From: Saccharina japonica
Lineage: Eukaryota; Sar; Phaeophyceae; Laminariales; Laminariaceae
Length of the DNA stretch: 64,000 nt
Reading direction: 5' to 3'
Assembly (NCBI GenBank): GCA_008828725.1
Contig: MEHQ01001643.1
Coordinates: 286,052-350,051, forward strand
The notes below the pieces were generated by a model. It was not told the origin of the DNA and did no database searches. It was given only the letters and a program-made list of their open reading frames with translations. Below are positions 35,401-46,779 of this stretch, in pieces. Both the position numbers and the translations under genes were made by a program. Within the stretch, counting starts at the first letter, position 1. Every line of letters begins with the position of its first letter.

Positions 35401-38117
35401 AAACGACTGTGCCATTGCACTCTTAGGGTCAACGAAACGGGGTCGGGACGCAGCAGCACATGCTCACCTCTGCCAAGTCGAGAACGGTATACAAGCACGT
35501 GGTGTTGGTCGCTAGAGCCCCCTCAGACCCGCAAAAGCGCGTAATGTTCGCTCTGCCGAAGTTGCCGAGGTTAATCTGATGGACCGAATCGGGAAGAGGG
35601 CCGGTGAGCGAGTAAAGCAAGGAAGTGGATTTTGTTACGCACGCTGTATGGTTTCTGTTTTTTTGCCCCGTGGAAAAAATACGAAAACCCCACAGGACGA
35701 CGCCGAGGAGCTCGCCGCAGGCACCCTTTGGGACGGCGTCTGCATCTCGGCAGTACCCATAAAGCCTTCCTTCCCTAATGAGCATCCCTGTTAATACTAG
35801 TTTCCACACCCTAGCCTAAAATTTCACGTGTTATGCGACCCAGGCACGCCCTCTCCTTGTGTTGTAACACTACAGTATTAGCATGAGCATGCGCGGCTCA
35901 ATAATATACAGTACGCGTTTTCGAAGCTCTCGTTAGACATGCGTCTTGTCATGGCACATTTCAGGAGCCACGCCCGACCTGCACTGCCTTGCCGTGGAAA
36001 TGGTTTCCGTTGAAGAAGGGACTGAGAAATCCCAACGCGGTCCCATCCACGTCTCCACTAAACCCTCCCCAGTAACCGGCCAGGTCGTCATCCCCATCAG
36101 CTGTGAGATCGCTGGTCACCACCTTTGATTTCCAAAATAAAATGCAGAACAACGATTGCGTTCGATAATGACATACCAGGTATGGTATGAGCGCCATGAA
36201 AAAATATGTGAGAAAATCGATGTTCATACTTAGCGTCCTCAATGTTTGCATAGCTGGGAGGGAGAACGATCAGCAGCAACCCTCGGAAGAAAGTATTTAG
36301 AGATGCAGTAGCAGGAAAGCGGACCCTCCGGTAAGTAACGTACGAATTTCCCCCCCGAGCATCCTGTTAAGCGGTGCAACGTAGTAGGGCGTGGAGTGCC
36401 CCCGCTTGTAAACTACCTACGAACATGCCTCTCCGATATAGTGCAGGGCGGTGTGCAGCCAACAGGAGACAAACAACGTCGTCGAAGAATTGCTGTCGGA
36501 GAGAGGCATGGTGGCGACGAGGGTGCAACCTGGTACCTTCACTACGGGCGCTACATGAGCACAATTGAACGTCTGGTACCTGTCCGTCGTAAGGCCCCAC
36601 GCCTCCGGAAGCGTAGAAGTCGGCGAAGTCGGTTACCACTCCGTGAAGACGGACGCTTCCTAGCGCATCTGTGTGGAGGTCAACCTCCACAACGTTCCCA
36701 GAGTAACCAGAGCTTGTGAAGTGCGGCACAAAGTAGGCGTGGCCACATTTGCCTGTCGTGTCGATGGTTTGAGCCATCGCCGGGACGGAGACATCAGGGC
36801 GGACATGGCGTCGGGGAGATGGGTAGTTTCTCTCCTTTCATGAGAGGCAGAGGACCCCTGCAGCGCGTGCAGAACTCCAGCACGTCCAAACACCAAACAT
36901 GTACCTCTGGGATACGTCTACGTACACGCACCCGACCCGATGACCCCTTTGAACAAGGCGGCGGCATCTGAATGCAGCGCTCACAGCGCCCACTACATGG
37001 CTGCAGCTACATACTGTATCGTAGAAGCATCCCCATACCTGTGGCGTATACCACGAAGGTGGTCTGCACTTCCGCCGACGATAACAAGTTGAAAGACCAA
37101 GCTTCGTAAGCCGCTACTGTTCGAAGCGTGGCAGAGTCTTCAACAACGATGAGCTCGCCCGAATTCACAAATCTCGAGTTCTCGCCAGGCGATGTCCCGT
37201 CGGTGGTGTAGTAGATAACGGAACCGTCCGTAGACACCAAGGATACGGCGATCGGATGGAGGTATGTGCCACCGCTGGGGTAAACGAGTGGATCATCGGC
37301 TCGTTGTGTGGCTGCGAGAGAGCGCCTCGAGTCGTGGGCGATGACCTGAAGAGCAGACAGAGATAGGATACATTATGCACAGGCCGAAATTCGTGTGACT
37401 TCGACTCTTTACAAGTGACACACGTATTTTTGGCACAAGCACATAGATCGCTATTCATAAGTAGACAAAATATCTATACATCGTAATACTGTACGTAGTA
37501 CTCTACAGCGATACATTCAGCTCTACAGTAGAACTACGGTTGCTTGTAGCAGCAGTGGACAGTATGTATTCTGTATTTACTCAATTCCGCGTCCTTCGCA
37601 GTGATACTCCCCTTTTGAGGCTGTCGACGAAGGGTGCTTCAAAATACTGCAGCGAGACACCCTATATACTTCGCACGCAATATCATGTTCTATCAACGAG
37701 GTTTACCACGCTTTTCCTCACCTCGAGTTCATCATCATCAGCTTGTATCACAGCAGTATCCGCAACAGACGACCGTCGAGAATGCACGTGCACCGACTCC
37801 ACTGCATCCTCAGCCCCCTTTGCCAGCGATTCCCTAAACGTCGACAAAAAGGGTCGAAGGGACTCGTCGCCGGAGATGTCTTCATGTGAGAAGCCCACTC
37901 GTCTCGTCCGTCTAGCTTGCGCATCCCGACCAGCAAGACCTGCCTGCGGCAATTCGGGATTCGTCGATTTCGCGGAGGTATCTGACCATGTGCTCGATGT
38001 AGGGCAAGCGCCTTCAGCACAAAACTCCTTCGCGGCGATAGCCTCATCACCGTGGCACACTCCACCAGACAACGCAGCCAGAAATACCACGGTAGCTAGG
38101 CGATAGCTCGTAGGCAT
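29474..38117 (-). CDS. Secreted GGF-repeat protein with chitobiase C-terminal-like domain
   Basis: Function unknown; probably extracellular. Exon 1 (37722-38117) starts MPTSYRLATVVFLAALSGG, a signal peptide. Exon 2 (37039-37345) matches the small beta domain of chitobiase/hexosaminidases (IYYTTDGTSPGE, then SATLRTVAAYEA). At least seven later exons carry a roughly 50-residue repeat: VLDL..vD.dL.GF.GGF..G, then G.LVP..NG, then GK.VRV.L..F. Anchored exons: 35979-36122, 35468-35575, 34893-35065, 34304-34402, 33701-33859, 33133-33300, 32541-32605, 31309-31420, 30461-30565; one more near 36590-36790. Phases match from 34893 through 30461. A possible exon 35187-35261 is unplaced. The last exon found (from 29554) encodes VLDLELEAS and ends at TAG 29474-29476; exon borders near 29.9-30.2 kb and 36.6-36.9 kb are uncertain. 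I do not recognise a named family for the repeat. Confidence 0.75.
31050..31210. repeat. Dispersed repeat, second copy
   Basis: Matches 5660-5855 in the same order (AGCTGTGAGA, CTCA.ATTT.CAAGCTTGGTG, GGTCTACAAAATC, GACAGTTTTTGC, GTACACC). Lies in the intron between GGF exons 31309-31420 and 30461-30565. Confidence 0.5.
31976..32093. mobile_element. Small foldback element (about 118 bp)
   Basis: The left end ACGGGGGACCATAGTAAA and right end TTTACTATGGTCCTCCGTAG are imperfect inverted repeats, with secondary complementarity AGTAAATAGG / CTATTTGGT. Too short to encode anything; MITE-like. It sits in a GGF-gene intron. Confidence 0.6.
32335..32515. repeat. Two-copy tandem duplication, ~90-bp unit
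   Basis: ATGTGGAAATA.GC..TTTA.ACTCTG..AT.AACAA, GAAGTCTAAATT and TT.CGATGGCT occur in the same order at about 32340-32423 and 32424-32513. Intronic, with no coding signal. Confidence 0.65.
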
Positions 38118-38548
38118 GGCGTCAGAAGAAGGACGGAGGGTGGAGAGTGGAGAGGTGAAGGCAGAAGAAGGCTGCGGCGCGTTTAAAGCCGTTTCGTGGA
38201 CATACGTATGAACCTAGAGTATCATGCGTACCAGGTACGTACTTGTTTGACGTGTGACAAGTTGAAGAGTGACAAATATCAAGAGGCGACAGCCGAGGGA
38301 ATGCTTTAGTGATTTGGAGCTTTCTGCAGTGCTAGACCACAGAGAGCTACGTATAGACCTTGACTGCTGTAGGATCGTATCTCAGCGTGTCGCGTTCACG
38401 GTTGATAAATTCGAATATCCCCTAAACCCTGATTTACACATTGGAAGGCTTTATGATGCGGCGCAATTACTGTCTCATCGGTGCATCGGTACCATCATCG
38501 AGCAGCGACGTCTTCGAGCTGCGTGCGTCTCTCAAGCGTGCCTCCCCG
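38118..38548. promoter_or_regulatory. Divergent intergenic region, candidate bidirectional promoter
   Basis: About 430 bp separates the start codons of the secreted GGF-repeat gene (minus) and the SLC10A7-like carrier (plus). Next to the minus-strand start lies a purine-rich GGAGGGTGGAGAGTGGAGAG tract, then CGCGTTTAAAGCC. An in-frame upstream ATG of the plus gene (38453) lies inside it. Promoter function is inferred from position only. Confidence 0.35.
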
Positions 38549-41500
38549 ATGCGTGCGGTGCTGGTATTCTCGGGCTTCGCCGTGGTCACGGCGTTTCCTG
38601 CTCGAATCGCGCTGTCGCACGGATCGACGTGTCATGCTACACCCTCCTCATCAACAGCAGCCTGTGACGTACCAGCGTCGCTGAAGGCGCGCCGAGGTTT
38701 ATCAGTGCAGAATGCCCACAGCAGACAACACCGCGGCACTACGACTGCCCTGGCATTGCTCCAACAGCCACAGCAGGGTCAACCCACACCGACCTCTACA
38801 TGGTTCAAGCTGAACCCCTTGCACGCGACCCACTGCAGTAGTCCAGCTCTCATGGTCAGAGGAGGTGCAGCGACGTCCAATACCGTCAAAACGCGGCAGG
38901 GGATCTACGAGCGGATTACGTTTTTCCTGAACAAACGTTTTTTTCTGTTGGGTGCTGTCGCCATGGTGTCCGCCGCAAGACTCGCCCCCGCTATTGGGGC
39001 CACAGGGGGGTTGCTTCGGCCTGAACTCACGGTGAACAAGGCTGGTGAGAGCAGTTGCAAGTAAGATGGGACTGGCGGGGTGGTGTAGTTATGTTGCCGT
39101 TTACAACGTGCAGCCCTTGAGGACCTACGTACGCGTACCCAGGGTTTTGACAATACAGTACCGGCCCGCTCATAAGAAACCAGAAATCGGGCTTAGGCTG
39201 ACTTTCTTATTTGAGAAAGGGGTGTGTCCCACACTAACTTCAGTATAATAGCTGTCGAATTTCTTATTTACCCCGTCATGTTTAGGCTGAGTTTCTTGTG
39301 GGGCACTTTCTTATGAGAGGGCCGGTACGTATTGTAAAACGAAAATGGCTCGGTCGTTTTTTTTTTTGTCGAAAATAATACCGGTCGATTTCAGTCGGGG
39401 GGGTTTTCAACCGAACATAACCGAAACCGAACCGAACACTTCTCAGTCGATTTCTCCGTCGATTTCTCAGTCGTTTTCTAGGTCGATTTTTCGGTGAAAC
39501 CAGACAAATCGAAGGGCTCGGTGCGCAGATGTTGGTATTATGTGACGACCGGGTCCAGTGTTGTTGTGAACGGAAAACGAGAATGGCTCGGTTGGTTTTT
39601 CGTATATTCGAAATTATCGGTCAGTTTCGGTCGGTTTCGTTCGGCTAGGATTACGTAGAGATGTGGGCTCTGGCCTGTGGGCTAGGGGTGTCCACATATG
39701 CAACGGGGTTCCCATACGTACATACATATCGTATAGTGTAGGCGTTATCGGTGTAGGGGACAGGGAACAGAATAACGGCCGGGAAAAAACGACTCGGTTT
39801 TCGGTTTTGGTTGTATTTTGCAAACCGAAAAGCCGACGAATAAACTCGGTTTCGGTCGGCTAAAACCGACAACAAACCGACCGAAAAACATATTTCGGTT
39901 CTCGTTTCACAACCCTACGCGTACCTGTACTTTTCCGTCGTTTACTCCTGTTGGCTCCAATGCGAAAAAACTGCCCCAACAACGGCATCACAGCAGCGTA
40001 TCATAGTTTGGTAGCTGGTGTTGGTGCAGGGTAAACAGGCAAAGCTACACACACGTAAAGTAAACTACGTACGTACAATGTACAATATACAAGCAGTAGT
40101 ACAGCATTGTCGGTTACAGATAGATATGTACGTACGAGTATCTAGAAAGAACAACTGCAGTAAGCCCCGGGCCTATTTGTTTGCCCTACCAGGTACCTGG
40201 TATGTTTTCTGTACGACACTAGGTATGTACCATTGAGGCAATACAAAACGAACAGCAGTACCTGGTATGATACTTTTATAGACCCTCTCTTTGGAACCTG
40301 TGTCCTATCCGGGTCAGCGCCAACTTCCTCGGGTGCATAGACACATAGACGTGATGCCAAGGGGCCCGCCCTACAAACGGGTGTGTATTTGCGCAGGCAA
40401 AACAGCAGTAGATGCTGTAACCGCCGAACTGGGACAGGGTCAAGGGTTTCGTTTTTAGGTGGGCATTGGGGTTTCCGGTAGGCAGTCGGCCGGTCGGTGT
40501 AGATTCGAAACACTACCGTAGTGAGGCTCCATCCGCGCAGGTGTGATGGCCTACAGCACGCAACAGTAGTTAATAATATCCTATATTGGCTAAGGCTCGT
40601 GGCTTATTGTGATGGTCAGCGTTGAGCATAGACTTTTGAAATATGCCATATGGTAGATTTTAGAGTGGAGTTTCCTCGCCGAGCACAAATGCTTACAGTG
40701 GGTACCTCGACTTAAGAGAGGGTACGTTAAGATAATAGTACATTTAAGAGAGGCCGAATCGGCTGGACCCGCCTACACTTAACCTATATATTTCCCACTA
40801 GGGATAAGAGAGAAGGCTGGTTAAGAGAGCTGTTTTCGACCTATACCACATCTCTCTTAAATCGGGGTACCCACTGTAGCTGGGGGGAAAAAAAAAAACG
40901 TTCAGCCTGAGATTTTCAACTACCAAACTATTAGCACATGGCACGTATTGCTGTATTGGTTGTGCTTGGAACACGACGAAGACCCATGGTAAATAGGAAA
41001 GTTCTATGGTTGACAATATCCCAAGTGCGGGTTGTTGCGAAGTATTGTTCCTGGAGCGAGATATAATGAATTTTATAAAATGAGTACAAATACGCCAGCT
41101 GTGAGTTTCACCGATTGAGTGGTTGATACTCAGCTTTGTAAGCTGCGTCGGGCATGGGGAATTGTAGCTCGCCTTTGGGATTTATTGGGCAAAGTCTTCC
41201 AAGCATCGGCCCCCCCGCTGTCACTCTATGTCATTGTATATGACATGTGTGTGCTGCGTGTAAACATCTTGAGTCGTTCTGCTGGCTATCCCCGTTCAAC
41301 TGTGCAAGACCTGCCAATGCCTAAATTGAGTATCCAACTCGCTAGAGTGGCGATTCCCGGCTAGGGCAGTAGTATTTCGGACAGCTCTGTGGGGTGGGAT
41401 TTTCTTCAGCTACTACATCTGACGGCGAGGAGTCTGGTATCGAGGAGGTGAGCGAGGAGAACGTCGCAATGATGGAAGAGATCAAGAGCCTGAAAAGGAT

Positions 41501-44500
41501 AGTGGGGCAGCAAGATATCCGCGCCCAGAGGGGCGTGCTGCTAACCGCGGCGGGGGTCCTCGGCAGAGCGAGAGAGACAGAGAACACTGAAGGCGTCAGC
41601 AGCTACGCCATCGTCAGGGTAGGAAGCCCGAACAGGCACGCTCCACGGCATTTCTCGGTCTCGTCCAGAGTTGACCCAGTCCCACCCTCCCAAGTGTTAC
41701 GGTAAATATTAAGTATTTCTCATGTGGAGGAGTAAGATGTTAGCATACATCGTCGCGCAGTTGACTACACGTCGTCAAGGAGACTGATGACACCTTGATG
41801 TTTAAATATATCACCGTGTCCCCAGAGGAGTTGGTGGATGGGCTTTTGCCACAGCAGATTAAAAATGTTCGAGTCATGGCCCTGTAATCAGTCGACTACG
41901 GGGTCACGAGTCGAACACTCTTAACCTGCTGCTGGCGTGTGCGTCTTTATCAACTCCTCCCGGTACACGTTCATGTCTCAGACCGCCATGCATGGGGTCA
42001 TTAGTCTCGTTGGTGACGTGTAGGGAACGAAGTGACGGAATTGTATGCTAACGTCTTACTGCTCCACATAAAACATAATTCTCCTTCACCGGCATGCCTG
42101 GGAGGGTATGCTTGGGAGGACGAGATATAGTCAACGCTGTGCGAGATTGAAAAATCCCATGGGACGTGCCTGTTGGGCTTTCTGCTGCGATGATGGCACA
42201 GCTGCTGACACCTTTAGCATTGTCTTCCTCTTGTCACGGACCCTCGACTTGGCTCGGCTAGTAGCGCATCCCTCTGGGCGCGGATAGCCTACCCCCTCAT
42301 TTGTTATTTTCGGGACCTTGATCTCGCCCATCTTTGCAACGTTCCTCGCTCACCTCCTCGATGCCAGACTCCTCGCTGTCAAATGTAACTGAAGAAAATA
42401 TCACTCCACAGGACTTGTCAAAACTTAGGCAGCTGTACTTAGTTTGTAATCTACACACAACGTTCGAGTGCCTATATATCGGTAACCCCAATGCCCAGTT
42501 CGAAATAATACCCTGGACCCCGTCCCAGTCCAACCGTTACTGCAGATACTGTTTTTCCTGCGCGAATTCACACCCGTTTACACGTTAACGCGATATCATA
42601 CTGCAAACCACAAGGCCTGGCGAACAACGCGACGCCGTTCTTGACGTCGCTGGTACTACGCGCGTTCCTGGCAGCGTCTACTCCGCGCACGTGTTGGGTG
42701 TAGGGACGACCAGGCATGCCCGGGGACCACCCGGGTATCTGAGTACCAACATATGGACGGAGATCAACGGTTTGGCCGAGAGATGTTCAGCACCATTTCG
42801 ACCAACACATTTTCGACCGACGAGTGACAGCAGTCGTTTCAGAACCGCCGTAGTGTTTTTCTACGTACTTTACGACGTAGAACAGGACGGGAGGTGAATG
42901 GAAGCCCCAATCCCTTTTACCTCAACGTGTAAAACACAAGGTGGAGAACGGAGGGATGTAGCGATATCCCTGGAACGAGGAGAGGAAGCATGGTTTACTC
43001 AAGACATGCAACAGTGTGTCCGCTGCAGCTCCAAACACACCTTTTACCGTGAAGGGCGTTTGGATGGAGTACCGTAATTCGCAGTGCGCTTGAAGCCTCG
43101 GCACTACGCATATCTACGGACCTCTTGCTGGTCCACGAGCTATGGCTTACTGTACAGCTGTGCATTACGCCTTTATAAAACGTCGTTAGCCTTTGTTCGA
43201 AGACACACAGAAAATTACTGTTCCTGCAGCTGTTGGAGAGGTCCGTCACGAACCCCCCAACACGGGATCACGGTGGTACCGACAGCAGTAGAGAGCGCGA
43301 TGCAGCTCGCCGGTTTATTCGTCAGGAGCGTAGCGTTTAACCTACAAGGCCAAACAGTACGAGGGCGACCAAGGTCAATTGGTCCATCAATAACAGGTTC
43401 CGCAGTTCGCTTCCTACATGTTGGGTTTCGTATTCGAACATTCGCTTCGGCGCCAGGGATCAGGCGTATGCTACATGCTACCTCGTACCTGGAATCCGGA
43501 ACCGTCGCTACTGGCGTAGCTGCGACTGTTCTCGCGTCACACCCGTCGACTCATCGCCCCACCCCGGCCGCGAAACCGCTACAACTCCATCTACAGAAGC
43601 ACCGCATATCTACCAGGTACGGTATAAGATACAATCTGACCCCGAGTATCGTGTCCTTTCCCTCTCAACTGTCGTGTATCTGCGTCCATTAACTGCCGTA
43701 TATTTTCGTGCGTTAACCTTGAAGGCGTGTCCTTCGTATTTTTCCTGGTTGGGCTCGCCATAAAGCTGGGGGAGCTTGCGGGTGCCGCCCTAAACGTGCG
43801 GCTTAACGTGCTGATCCAGGGGTTCTCGCTTGGGGTGCTTCCCGCGGTAGGGATGGGCTTGGCGCGGGTTCTAGCTGCCGGCGGCATGCACCCCGCTCTT
43901 GCAGACGGCGTGCTGATTTTGGTGAGTGGGTGACCGTCCTGGTGCAGCATGTGTCGGACTGGAAGGCGCCTTGTCGTGCAGTAGGGTCTAAATTCTGTTT
44001 TTTTCCCGAAGTTTGAGATGGGCACGGCATGGTTGTGGCCCGCCCCCGTTCCAGTGCACGGAGTGTTGTTTCGTCACTGGCTGAGTGCACGGGTGTTTTT
44101 GTCGAACCACCGGGTGCAATTCTTATGCGCCCCTGTGCGCGACATTCGGTGACCGCTACTCGTAGAGAACATGGCTGCTGCTGTTTTTTTTCTATCCAAG
44201 CGGCTTTCATCGTTCACTCCGGCATTAGCCGTAAACAGGGCCTCCTCCAGCAGTGCATAGGGGGCTTGCCCGCGAGCTGGAATGTATAGGTATACAAGAT
44301 GAGAGTCGTGCCAGTATTTTGTCGTTTTCCCGGCTGCAAACATTCGCGCACGAAATATTTCTCTATCTTGCTCACTTTTCGCCGCTTCATCCGCTGCACC
44401 CCAAAACGTCCCTTGTTCATGCTGCAGATGGCTCTTCCGACTACGGTGAACATGTGCGTCATCTTGACGCAAAGCGCCGAAGGTGTGTGACAGAGCTTAA

Positions 44501-46779
44501 TAAAATTCAAAGGCCAGGAAATCCGAGCGAACCTCGTGAATTTTGACAAAGTGTTGATGTTGCGCTTGGGTGCACGCGCCAAGCCACCCTTTTAGTGTAT
44601 ATTAGAACGGGATCTCTCCCGCGTCTACCTCCGATGTCCGACATTGCCGTGAAACGTAGTGGCCTTAACTTACCCTCAGCACTTGCACCGTTGAGCTATA
44701 ATTGCTTCTGAGACATTTCTCTTTCTGTTGTATTGTTTGTGTCTTTGTTTCCCTCCAGGCAACACGGCAGCTGCGGCATTCAACGCCGTGCTGGGCAATC
44801 TGTTGGGGGTAATCGTCACCCCTGCGTTACTGCTCCTTCTCATCGGTCGCCGCTTGGACATGGCTCCGTCCCTGCTAGCAACATTTAGAAAACTCGGAGT
44901 CAAGGTGCGACATCCTTAGCCTTATCGGCGCAAACTCTGTCGGCAGCAATTTTACTTTGAACCCGCTCCGAGCGTGCTCATACGTATCGCCCTCCGCTTC
45001 CCAACTCACATGAACCGCGATTGTGTTTTTATTTCTTTCATCCGCGTAGAGTCCTCCACCTCCGTAGCGCCTCCGCTACGTGCAGCTATGAAAACGAGAC
45101 AACCAGTCGCGCTTCTCGAGTTTATCAGTCGGGCCCCAGAGGTTACCGGAAGCTCTCTCTGCTGGCACCAAGAGCACTCCCTCGCCCCTGCCCCTTTGCC
45201 CCTAACCGCCATGTGAAAGGTGGTTCTGCCTCTCGCGCTTGGTCAGCTCGCGCGTTTCACGCCCCTGCGCAAGCTGCATGAGCACAAGCCGAAGGTGATA
45301 TCGCGATTATCGGAGTGCGTGCTCTTAAGCATTATCTACACGACGTTTTGCGATACGTTCGCGGGGCGCGCAGGTGAAGGATGCTTAGCGGGAGAGGGGG
45401 GGGCGGGTGATACCCATGAATTGTTTCGATTCCGTACGCCAGAAGCCGCTATGATGTAGGAGGCATACCGATAGCCCCAGTTTGTTTCCACTTGTGACGA
45501 AGTATGATATTCGTGCACAGCATATTGAAGAAATATTTCCAGGCCATAATGCAGTACGCGACAGCACGTAAGAACTTGGGAGTTAATAATTTCAGGCTCG
45601 AATTTCGGACGAAGCTTGGACGAGTTAAGAGTGGCCATTTTTATACTCAAGCTAGAGTAAGACACACCCTGCCTTGCATGACAATTCACGCCTGACCCAA
45701 AATAATATATTCGTAAGTGATGTCGCATCCTGTAGCGTACCTACAGCATCCGCCGTCCAGTAACCCTTCCTGTTGTCGACCTTACACGATGCAAACAGCC
45801 GCGGCCACTGGTGGAACCGTGCCTGGCGGCGGCGGGGGTGGCGTGTTGGTGCTGATGGCGTTGTTGCCCGTGGTCCATCTTTTGAGCATCGCGTCGCTGG
45901 ACGTGCTCTCGCGCCTGCCGTTCTTGAAGGTGAGTTTTCGATTTTGTTGGGAGTGTCACGTGGGATGATGTGGTCGTTTATCGGTTTCAGACCGATATAA
46001 TCACTCTTTCGCCAAGGTCCCACTTTTGGTGCCATTGAACGCTCCGGCATTGGATTAGGCTAGCTTCATGTTTGCTGAACCGCGGCAGCTCCCCTCCTTG
46101 CGTCTTGCGTTCTGCACCTTCCCACGAAAGCTTTCGGAGCGAGATCGCATCGCGGTGATGTTCTGTGGGTCGCACAAGACCCTGGCATTCGGCATTCCGC
46201 TCATTAAGGTATGATCTGTGGATGTACTGATGAACCTCTGGCGCTTGTGTAGCAATGTTCCTGTACCAGAGGGAGTGTGTTTCTGGGAGAATCTTCCTGT
46301 GAGTCAAGGTGTGACCTATATGCCGCATACGGCTGGTCGAGAAGCCCTTGCTCCCGGCAGTCTCCATACACAACAAGGATACACCCTTTCTCGCTTAAGT
46401 GGCATCTCAGTCACGCCGGCAAATTTATGTAGGGCAATACACCTTCGTGGTCGCTTGCTATGAATAGTCCTGGGTCCGACACTGACCAGAATGCCCGTGG
46501 CAATCAAAACCTGAGTGCAACCTCAAGCCCGCAAACGTTCAGGACCACCCACCTACCCACCCCCCCCCCCCCCCCCCCCCCCTTCCCCCCCCACCCACCC
46601 GCCGCTGCCGTTTCCTACACGAAAAGGCACTCTTCGAGGGACACCCGAATCTTGGCATGCTGGCGACCCCTCTCTTGCTGTTCCACCCCTCGGAGTTGAT
46701 ACTCGGGAGCGCTCTCGCCCCGTGGCTGAGATCGAGGGCAGAGGCTAGAGAAAAGGCCGCAGCCGTGGTCGGGAGCTGA
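38549..46779 (+). CDS. SLC10A7-like bile-acid:sodium-symporter-family carrier with plastid-type presequence
   Basis: Multi-span membrane carrier closest to vertebrate SLC10A7. Eight phase-consistent exons: 38549-39044, 43725-43921, 44428-44482, 44759-44904, 45220-45373, 45799-45929, 46089-46208, 46627-46779 (483 residues, TGA at 46777). Conserved marks include RPELTVNKAG then FFLVGLAIKLGELAGAAL, ALPTTVNMCVILTQSAEG, NTAAAAFNAVLGNLLGVIVT, IIYTTFCDTFAG, CGSHKTLAFGIPLIK and PLLLFHPSELILGSAL. I chose ATG 38549 because it gives a signal peptide (MRAVLVFSGFAVVTAFPARI) whose TA/FPAR junction resembles the heterokont ASAFAP plastid motif; an in-frame ATG at 38453 would add 32 residues. The serine-rich spacer before the first helix fits a transit peptide. 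Substrate unknown; plant plastid relatives (BASS) move organic acids, SLC10A7 affects calcium handling. Intron 1 is 4.7 kb and repeat-filled. Confidence 0.9.
39165..39335. mobile_element. MITE copy, AATAAGAAAC family
   Basis: Inverted ends CTCATAAGAAACCAGAAA and GCACTTTCTTATGAGAG enclose sequence like the 2.8-kb copy (GACTTTCTTATTTGAGAA, CTAACTTCAGTATAAT). No ORF. Located in intron 1 of the SLC10A7-like gene. Confidence 0.6.
39340..39910. repeat. ACCGAAAC / TCGGTCGGTTT-rich low-complexity DNA
   Basis: Repeated CCGAAACCGAACCGAAC, TCAGTCGATTTCTC and CGGTTTCGGTCGGCTAAAACC words. A shorter relative, a run of ACCGA units, lies at 622-660 in the PNGase gene. Intronic, no coding evidence. Confidence 0.55.
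40696..40876. mobile_element. 181-bp mariner-like MITE flanked by TA
   Basis: Ends CAGTGGGTACCTCGACTTAA and, inverted, CAGTGGGTACCCCGATTTAA. A TA dinucleotide sits on both sides (40694-40695 and 40877-40878), as for Tc1/mariner insertions. The interior is rich in TTAAGAGAG. No transposase. In intron 1 of the SLC10A7-like gene. Confidence 0.75.
41380..42415. repeat. ~1-kb imperfect palindrome with an acidic coding-like segment in each arm
   Basis: The arms pair around about 41895. The outer blocks (41390-41560 and the reverse complement of 42255-42410) both encode GEESGIEEVSEE or SEESGIEEVSEE read outward-in. The middle blocks TGGAGGAGTAAGATGTTAGC and GCTAACGTCTTACTGCTCCA pair, as do GTGTCC..AGAGGAGTT and AACTCCTCC.GGTACACG. 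The centre is a hairpin (TGTTCGAGTCATGGCCC with GGGGTCACGAGTCGAACA). Frames break within each arm. Probably an inverted duplication of a mobile-element fragment. Confidence 0.65.
46555..46605. repeat. Poly-C tract just upstream of the last SLC10A7-like exon
   Basis: A C run of more than 20 bases followed by CCTTCCCCCCCCACCCACCC, ending about 20 bp before the AG acceptor at 46625-46626. It acts as an extreme polypyrimidine tract. The length may be unreliable because of homopolymer sequencing error. Confidence 0.8.

Noticed and set aside
34720..35415. 231-codon minus-strand ORF
   Set aside because: Out of frame with the GGF repeat (DLKGFSGGF) read from the same strand; the repeat frame has splice borders.
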